Shown: positions 6,895 to 10,701 of the stretch, in pieces
How positions within the stretch are numbered: position 1 is the first letter of the stretch
How the letters are laid out: every line of letters starts with the position of its first letter
DNA from: Propionibacteriaceae bacterium
GTDB lineage: Bacteria > Actinomycetota > Actinomycetes > Propionibacteriales > Propionibacteriaceae
Length of the DNA stretch: 10,701 nucleotides
Assembly (NCBI GenBank): GCA_003153855.1
Contig: PMBM01000043.1
Span: 365 to 11,065 of the forward strand
Reading direction: 5' to 3'
The notes under the pieces: model-generated
Told to the model about the DNA's origin: nothing
The model's input: the letters and a program-made list of their open reading frames with translations, nothing else
Database searches by the model: none
Translations under genes and position numbers: made by a program

Positions 6895-7551
6895 ATGTCC
6901 AAGCTCATCAGCGTGGAAGATGCCGTCGCGAACATCAGCGACGGCATGAGCATCATGGCTGGCGGATTCATGGGGTGCGGCAACGCCCACAACCTGGTGC
7001 AGGCGATCATCGACGCCGGTCTGAAGGACCTGACCATGATCAGCAACGACGCCTCGATGCCGGGCTATGGCATCGCCAAGCTCGTCGAGCAGCGTCGGGT
7101 GCGCAAGCTGATCACCTCCCACGTCGGGCTCAACCCACAGGTGGCGGTGCAGATGAATGCGGGCGAACTCGAGGTCGAGCTAGTCCCGCAGGGGACCCTC
7201 GTCGAACGGATCCGCTCCGGCGGCGCCGGGCTGGGTGGAGTCCTCACGCCCACCGGGATCGGGACCCTGGTTGCCGACGGAAAGCCGGTGATCACCGTGG
7301 ACGGCAGAGAGTATCTGCTGGAGAAACCCCTGCGCGCCGACGTCGCCCTGATCAGCGGCTATCGCGTCGACAAGAACGGCAACATCTGGTATCGCGGGGA
7401 TGCCCGCAACTTCAACCCGGTGATGGCGACTGCGGCCGACGTGGTGATCGTGGAGGCGGACCATCTGGTCGAACTCGGCGACATCCCGGCGGAGGACGTG
7501 GTCACGCCGGGAGTATTCGTCGACTACATCGTCACCGGGGGATCGCTATGA
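6895..7551 (+). CDS. 3-oxoacid CoA-transferase, subunit A (AtoD-like)
   Basis: Alpha subunit of a class I CoA-transferase that moves CoA from an acyl-CoA to a 3-oxoacid such as acetoacetate. The 218 residues match AtoD length. Motifs are AGGFMGCGNAHNLVQAI near the N-terminus (CoA-transferase family I signature region, where AtoD-type proteins usually have GGFMGVGTP), ITSHVGLNPQVAVQM, ELVPQGTLVERIRSGGAGLGGVLTPTG and the C-terminal EDVVTPGVFVDYIV. The ATG at 6895 is chosen because GGAGGTG at 6880-6886, overlapping the thiolase end, gives an 8-nt spacing; earlier in-frame starts fall inside the thiolase gene. Its stop overlaps the subunit B start. With BKACE producing acetoacetate, acyl-CoA:acetoacetate CoA-transferase is the likeliest activity. 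Confidence 0.92.
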   Translation: MSKLISVEDAVANISDGMSIMAGGFMGCGNAHNLVQAIIDAGLKDLTMISNDASMPGYGIAKLVEQRRVRKLITSHVGLNPQVAVQMNAGELEVELVPQGTLVERIRSGGAGLGGVLTPTGIGTLVADGKPVITVDGREYLLEKPLRADVALISGYRVDKNGNIWYRGDARNFNPVMATAADVVIVEADHLVELGDIPAEDVVTPGVFVDYIVTGGSL

Positions 7552-8219
7552 CAGCCACCACGCTCGACCGCAGCAACCTCAAGGAGATCGTCGCCCGAAG
7601 GGTGGCCCGCGAACTGCGGGACGGGGACTTCGTGAACCTGGGCATCGGGCTACCGACCCTGGTGCCGCAGTTCCTGCCCACCGACGTCCGGGTCACGCTC
7701 CAGGCCGAGGTCGGCATGGTGGGGGCGGGTCCTTGCCCCGAGGTCGACGCTGACCCGCGCTACGTGGTGGACGCCGGCGGCAAGCCTGCATCCATCCGAA
7801 TCGGTGGAGCCTTCATCGACTCCGTGACCTCCTTCACTCTCATCCGCGGCGGACACGTCGACGCGACGGTTCTGGGCGCTCTTCAGGTGGACTCAGAGGG
7901 CAACCTCGCCAACTGGATCATTCCGGGCAAGATGGTGCCGGGCATGGGTGGAGCCATGGATCTTGTGGTCGGCGCCAAGCGAGTGATCGTCGCCATGGAA
8001 CACACCCAGCGCGGCGAGCCCAAGATCCTGCCTCGCTGCACTCTGCCCCTGACGGCCCTCGGCTGCGTCAACCTCATCGTCACGGAGATGGGCGTGATCG
8101 AGGTACAGCCCTACGGGCTGCTCCTGACAGAGATCAACCCCGACCTCGAGGTTGCCGATGTTGTCGCTGCAACTGCGGCCCCACTACGGATTTCGTCAAG
8201 TCTGACGGTGATGCTGTGA
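7548..8219 (+). CDS. 3-oxoacid CoA-transferase, subunit B (AtoA-like)
   Basis: Beta subunit of the same class I CoA-transferase; 223 residues, the normal AtoA length. The catalytic glutamate is Glu54 in [12 protein letters not shown]; many AtoA/SCOT proteins read ENG there, so Val replaces the following Asn. Other family segments are [68 protein letters not shown] and [20 protein letters not shown]. The start is the ATG of an ATGA overlap with subunit A; the open frame extends upstream, but only as an antisense-free shadow of subunit A. It is the last gene of the seven-gene operon and is followed by a 180-bp gap. Confidence 0.93.
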   Translation: MTATTLDRSNLKEIVARRVARELRDGDFVNLGIGLPTLVPQFLPTDVRVTLQAEVGMVGAGPCPEVDADPRYVVDAGGKPASIRIGGAFIDSVTSFTLIRGGHVDATVLGALQVDSEGNLANWIIPGKMVPGMGGAMDLVVGAKRVIVAMEHTQRGEPKILPRCTLPLTALGCVNLIVTEMGVIEVQPYGLLLTEINPDLEVADVVAATAAPLRISSSLTVML

Positions 8220-8276
8220 GTCTCCGCCCGTCGGCCTTCTATGCGCATTTCGGATTAGCCCATCCGCCGAAGCGAC

Positions 8277-8292
8277 TGTACGTTTCGTGACA
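8277..8292. promoter_or_regulatory. Candidate second site for the LysR regulator
   Basis: TGTACGTTTCGTGACA contains the same heptamer CGTTTCG, flanked by TGT and ACA, as the LysR-operator candidate TGTCGTTTCGACA at 1705-1717; the spacers are one and two bases longer. It also sits within an inverted repeat ACTGT/ACAGT (8275-8279, 8290-8294) and a near-direct repeat GACTGTACG/GACAGTACG (8274-8282, 8289-8297). The match suggests co-regulation of the two operons. Confidence 0.4.
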
Positions 8293-8299
8293 GTACGAG

Positions 8300-8339
8300 G
8301 GCGAAGGCGCCACGCTGGGGTGGTCGCGCTTCGCCACCC
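8300..8339 (+). promoter_or_regulatory. Mutually exclusive stem-loops in the leader
   Basis: GGCGAAGGCGC (8300-8310) can pair with GCGCTTCGCC (8326-8335) with one bulged G. Alternatively GGGTGG (8318-8323) pairs with CCACCC (8334-8339), sharing the same 3' arm. CCACC (8334-8338) can also pair with GGTGG at 8348-8352, which is the ribosome-site region of the mini-ORF that follows. This could be attenuation-like, but GC-rich DNA forms such pairings easily, and no U-tract is present. Confidence 0.25.
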
Positions 8340-8361
8340 TCACGACAGGTGGAGTGCCGAT

Positions 8362-8403
8362 ATGAGCAACGCCGGAGCCCGTGGTTGCGGGAGGACCAGA
8401 TGA
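8362..8403 (+). CDS. 13-codon leader-like ORF overlapping the flavoprotein start
   Basis: An ATG at 8362 opens a 13-residue peptide, MSNAGARGCGRTR, whose TGA (8401-8403) overlaps the flavoprotein ATG (8400-8402) in an ATGA junction. GGTGGAG at 8348-8354 lies 7 nt upstream, a plausible ribosome site. It contains AGG and AGA codons near the end, which are usually rare in high-GC actinobacteria. It may couple translation to the main gene or act as a leader peptide, or it may be chance. Confidence 0.3.
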   Translation: MSNAGARGCGRTR

Positions 8404-10481
8404 TCAATCTGGTCATCGACGGTCGCATCGTGGAGGCGGTCGAGGGCCGCAACCTGCTCGAGGCCGCGCTCGATGCCGGCATCTATGTCCCGCACCTGTG
8501 CGCGCACCCCGACCTGTCCAGCCGGGGCAGCTGCAAGTTGTGCACGGTCGAGGTCGAGGGCAACGCCAAGCCGGTCCAGGCGTGCGAGGTCACGCCGACC
8601 GAGGGCATGGTCGTGCGTACCAAGACTCCGGCAGTCGAGAAGATCCGCAACGTGGCGCTCGAGCTCGTGCTCGCGCCGCACCCGAAGGACTGCACCTCGT
8701 GCCGTGCTTACCTCAACTGCGAGCTGCAGGCCCTGATGCAGTACACCGGCATCACCCACTCGCGACTGCGCTCGATCGACAAGAAGACCGCCAATATCGG
8801 CGTCTCCGACAATGTGGTCAGCAAGGAGATGTTCCGCTGCATCCAGTGCGGCCGCTGCGTCCAGGCGTGTGACGAGCTGCGTGGCGTAGGCGTCCTGCAC
8901 TTCAACCATGCACAGGGCGAGGCCTACGTCGGCACCTGGGGCGATGTGAGCCTGTCGGAGACCGATTGCCGGTTCTGCAGCGCCTGCGTCGAGGTCTGTC
9001 CCACCGGCGCGATCATGGACGCGCCCGGCCTGTTCGCCAGCGGTGTCCCCAAGGCGCTGGCCGTCGTGCCGTGCCGGAACGGCTGCCCCGCGCACACCGA
9101 CATCCCGCTCTACCTGCAGCTGGCCGGAGACGGCCGCTACGCCGACTCGGTCTCGGTGTTTCGCGAGAAGCTCACCTTCCCGCTCAGCCTTGGCTATGTC
9201 TGCAGCCACGCCTGCGAGTCCGACTGCAAGCGCGGCAAGATCGACTTCCCGATCTCGATCCGGGAAGTGAAGAGGTTTGCCGTAGAGAACGACACCGAAG
9301 AGTCATGGAAGCAGAGGACATGGGTCGAGCCAGCGTCCGGCAAGCGAGTCGCCGTGGTGGGTGGGGGGCCCGCGGGCCTGACCGGAGCGTTCTACTTGGC
9401 TCGGAAGGGCCATGCAGTGACCGTTCTCGAGCGGATGCCGAAGGCGGGCGGCATGCTCACCTACGGGATCCCCAAGTATCGCCTGCCCCAAGAAGTCGTG
9501 GACGCTGAGGTCGACACACTGCTCCAGGTGGTGCCGTTCGACATCGTCACCGACTCCGAGATCGACGACATCGCCGGGCTGACGGCTGAGTACGACGCCG
9601 TCCTCGTCGCGGTGGGTGCACAGGCCGGACGCCGTCCGACCACCTTCCGAGGGTCGTGGGCAAACGCCGTCAACGGCGTCGACCTGTGCCGCGACTTCAA
9701 CACCGGCCAGGACGCCGTCGCGTCCGGCTCGACCGTGACCGTGTACGGCGGTGGCAACGTGGCGTTCGACTGCGCCCGCGGCGCCAAGCGGGCGGGGGCT
9801 CGGACTGGCCGGATCCTGTGCCTCGAACCCGCCTCCGCCATGCTCGCCGACGCCGCGGAGCTTCGCGAGGCGATCGCCGAGGGTATCGAGATCATCAACT
9901 CGGTCGCCGTGACCGCTGTCACCGAGGTGGACGGACTCGTCACAGGCTTGGACCTTCAGCGCGTGCAGAGCTTCCACTTCGGGGCAAACGGTCTCGAACT
10001 CACCTGCGAGCCGGGTTCCGAGCACCATGTCAGCACCGACCTGCTGGTGCTGGCCACCGGCCAGGGGGCGGGGTTCGGGCAGGGCTTCGGCCTGCCGGTG
10101 CGGCCGAACGGGCTCGCCGCGGCGGACTTCGACTGCGCGACCGCCGTGTCGGGTGTCTTCGCCGTCGGCGACGTCGTGACCGGCACCAAGACAGTGATCG
10201 AGGCGATCGCCGGTGCCCGGCGGGCTGCATCCTCGATCGACCGTTTCCTCGGTGGCAACGGCAACATCGAGGATCACTTCTTTGATCGCGAGGAGCGCGA
10301 CCCCAGCTTGGGGATCATCCCGGACTTCTCCTCGATGACCCGCACGGACTGCCGTACCGCTGCCGCTGTCGCTGACGAGACCAGCCGGTGCCTGCACTGC
10401 GAGTTGCGCCCCGACATCGAGACCGTCAAGTACTGGACCGACTCGGCCTATCTGCCGCTGAAGGTGGTGTCGACGAGATGA
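8400..10481 (+). CDS. NuoG-like Fe-S / GltD-like FAD-NAD(P)H oxidoreductase fusion
   Basis: A 693-residue soluble electron-transfer protein. The N-terminal 2Fe-2S plant-type domain has Cys34, Cys45, Cys48 and Cys62. The NuoG/HydA-type His-Cys3 4Fe-4S site follows: His94, Cys98, Cys101, Cys107. Two 4Fe-4S ferredoxin motifs are Cys147/150/153/157 and Cys190/193/196/200. From about residue 220 it becomes GltD-like (NADPH-glutamate synthase small subunit, NfnB): Cys225, Cys229, Cys268, Cys272 and Cys276 for further Fe-S sites, the FAD-binding GGGPAG (321-326), the NAD(P)-binding GGGNVA (450-455), ATGQG, and the FAVGDVVTGTKTVIEAIAGA segment. A final CxxC (Cys664, Cys667) lies near the C-terminus. 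Start: GGGAGG at 8389-8394 precedes the ATG by 5 nt; an earlier in-frame GTG at 8349 lacks this support. Together with the NuoF-like gene overlapping its stop, it probably forms a multi-subunit NAD(P)H:ferredoxin-type or formate/hydrogen-linked oxidoreductase, possibly bifurcating. Glutamate synthase is unlikely since no large subunit is present. Confidence 0.9.
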   Translation: MINLVIDGRIVEAVEGRNLLEAALDAGIYVPHLCAHPDLSSRGSCKLCTVEVEGNAKPVQACEVTPTEGMVVRTKTPAVEKIRNVALELVLAPHPKDCTSCRAYLNCELQALMQYTGITHSRLRSIDKKTANIGVSDNVVSKEMFRCIQCGRCVQACDELRGVGVLHFNHAQGEAYVGTWGDVSLSETDCRFCSACVEVCPTGAIMDAPGLFASGVPKALAVVPCRNGCPAHTDIPLYLQLAGDGRYADSVSVFREKLTFPLSLGYVCSHACESDCKRGKIDFPISIREVKRFAVENDTEESWKQRTWVEPASGKRVAVVGGGPAGLTGAFYLARKGHAVTVLERMPKAGGMLTYGIPKYRLPQEVVDAEVDTLLQVVPFDIVTDSEIDDIAGLTAEYDAVLVAVGAQAGRRPTTFRGSWANAVNGVDLCRDFNTGQDAVASGSTVTVYGGGNVAFDCARGAKRAGARTGRILCLEPASAMLADAAELREAIAEGIEIINSVAVTAVTEVDGLVTGLDLQRVQSFHFGANGLELTCEPGSEHHVSTDLLVLATGQGAGFGQGFGLPVRPNGLAAADFDCATAVSGVFAVGDVVTGTKTVIEAIAGARRAASSIDRFLGGNGNIEDHFFDREERDPSLGIIPDFSSMTRTDCRTAAAVADETSRCLHCELRPDIETVKYWTDSAYLPLKVVSTR

Positions 10482-10701
10482 GGTGCGAGCTGTCTGCGGA
10501 TCTGCTTCCGACGTTCGACCTCGGCGCGGATCCCGTCTCGCTCTGTCCGGTGTCGGCTTCTCTCGAGCTCATGCGCCGCTCGGCGGAGAACGCCTGCGGT
10601 CGCGAGGTCTTCTGCCGCGAAGGCACCCGCCAGGTGGCAGAGATCCTCTCCGACATCACCGCCGGACGTGGCCAAAGCGAAGACCTCGAACTGGTCGAGG
10701 A
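10478..10701 (+). CDS. NuoF-like NADH_4Fe-4S domain protein, 3'-truncated
   Basis: The ATG overlaps the flavoprotein stop (ATGA), with AAGGTGG at 10461-10467 as a ribosome site, and the frame stays open for 74 codons to the window edge. Residues 37-74 (from ENACGREVFCREGTRQV to GRGQSEDLELVEE) match the iron-sulfur region of NuoF/HydB/FdhB-type subunits, where the usual pattern is SCGxCxPCREGT. Cys40 and Cys46 are present, but the middle cysteine is Glu43. The protein begins only about 36 residues before the motif, so it lacks the FMN/NADH Rossmann region and SLBB domain of full NuoF, unless other genes supply them. It is probably a small partner subunit of the preceding flavoprotein. The fourth ligand and C-terminus lie outside the window. 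Confidence 0.75.
   Translation, partial: MRCELSADLLPTFDLGADPVSLCPVSASLELMRRSAENACGREVFCREGTRQVAEILSDITAGRGQSEDLELVE

Larger units (their letters stand above)
8220..8399 (+). promoter_or_regulatory. Intergenic leader before the flavoprotein operon
   Basis: This is the only sizeable gap inside the plus-strand run. It contains a weak stem-loop CGGAT/ATCCG (8251-8266), the LysR-like core at 8277-8292, competing GC-rich stem-loops (8300-8339) and a small ORF at 8362-8403. No T-tract follows any stem, and no convincing -10/-35 pair was seen. It probably separates two transcription units and carries a promoter for the second one (inference). Confidence 0.45.

Noticed and set aside
8318..8339. GGGTGG/CCACCC hairpin as an intrinsic terminator of the CoA-transferase operon
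   Set aside because: No T-run follows it and an alternative stem competes for the same arm; kept only as possible leader structure.
9303..10397. Minus-strand open frame (364 codons) opposite the flavoprotein
   Set aside because: Low-complexity, Gly/Val/His/Arg-rich translation typical of an antisense shadow; the plus strand has intact FAD and NAD(P) motifs here.
8400..10481. Glutamate synthase small subunit
   Set aside because: Only the C-terminal part is GltD-like; the N-terminus is a NuoG-type Fe-S module and there is no large glutamate synthase subunit nearby.
1..10701. CRISPR arrays, tRNA or rRNA genes, insertion sequences
   Set aside because: No regularly spaced repeats, transposase-like frames or RNA-gene signatures were seen; nearly all of the window is coding.

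Overview
The window is high-GC (about two-thirds by eye), has strong G/C preference at third codon positions, and is tightly packed. This suits an actinobacterium, probably a fermentative or facultative anaerobe, because the genes describe ATP-yielding acyl-CoA metabolism and Fe-S/flavin electron transfer. I cannot name the species from the sequence.

Layout: (1) 1-753, the 3' part of a crotonase-fold gene resembling the beta-diketone hydrolases (6-oxocamphor hydrolase type). It converges on (2) a LysR-type regulator on the minus strand (805-1683), with a 9-bp stem-loop between them. (3) An 86-bp divergent intergenic region holds two abutting 13-bp dyads, one of which fits the LysR T-N11-A rule. 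(4) A seven-gene plus-strand operon, 1770-8219, follows: butyrate kinase, BKACE (Kce-type beta-keto acid cleavage enzyme), a phosphotriesterase/lactonase-family hydrolase, phosphate butyryltransferase, thiolase, and the A and B subunits of a 3-oxoacid CoA-transferase. Most junctions are ATGA overlaps or gaps of a few bases. (5) A 180-bp gap holds a second copy of the TGT..CGTTTCG..ACA core seen upstream of the kinase, competing stem-loops and a 13-codon leader-like ORF. (6) A 693-aa protein fuses a NuoG-like Fe-S module to a GltD-like FAD/NAD(P)H module. (7) A partial gene at the right edge resembles the Fe-S domain of NuoF but lacks one ligand cysteine.

Inferred pathway: ring- or lactone-opening hydrolases (crotonase, phosphotriesterase-like protein) supply a beta-keto acid. 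BKACE condenses it with acetyl-CoA to give a new acyl-CoA plus acetoacetate. The CoA-transferase activates acetoacetate and thiolase splits it to acetyl-CoA, regenerating the co-substrate. Phosphate butyryltransferase and butyrate kinase turn acyl-CoA into acid plus ATP. The flavoprotein/NuoF-like pair would balance reductant. The substrate is not determined by the sequence. A cyclic 1,3-dione of the kind made in anaerobic phloroglucinol or resorcinol degradation is my leading guess. Lysine fermentation is unlikely because its other genes are absent here and the BKACE lacks a glutamate that I recall near the substrate amino group of Kce.
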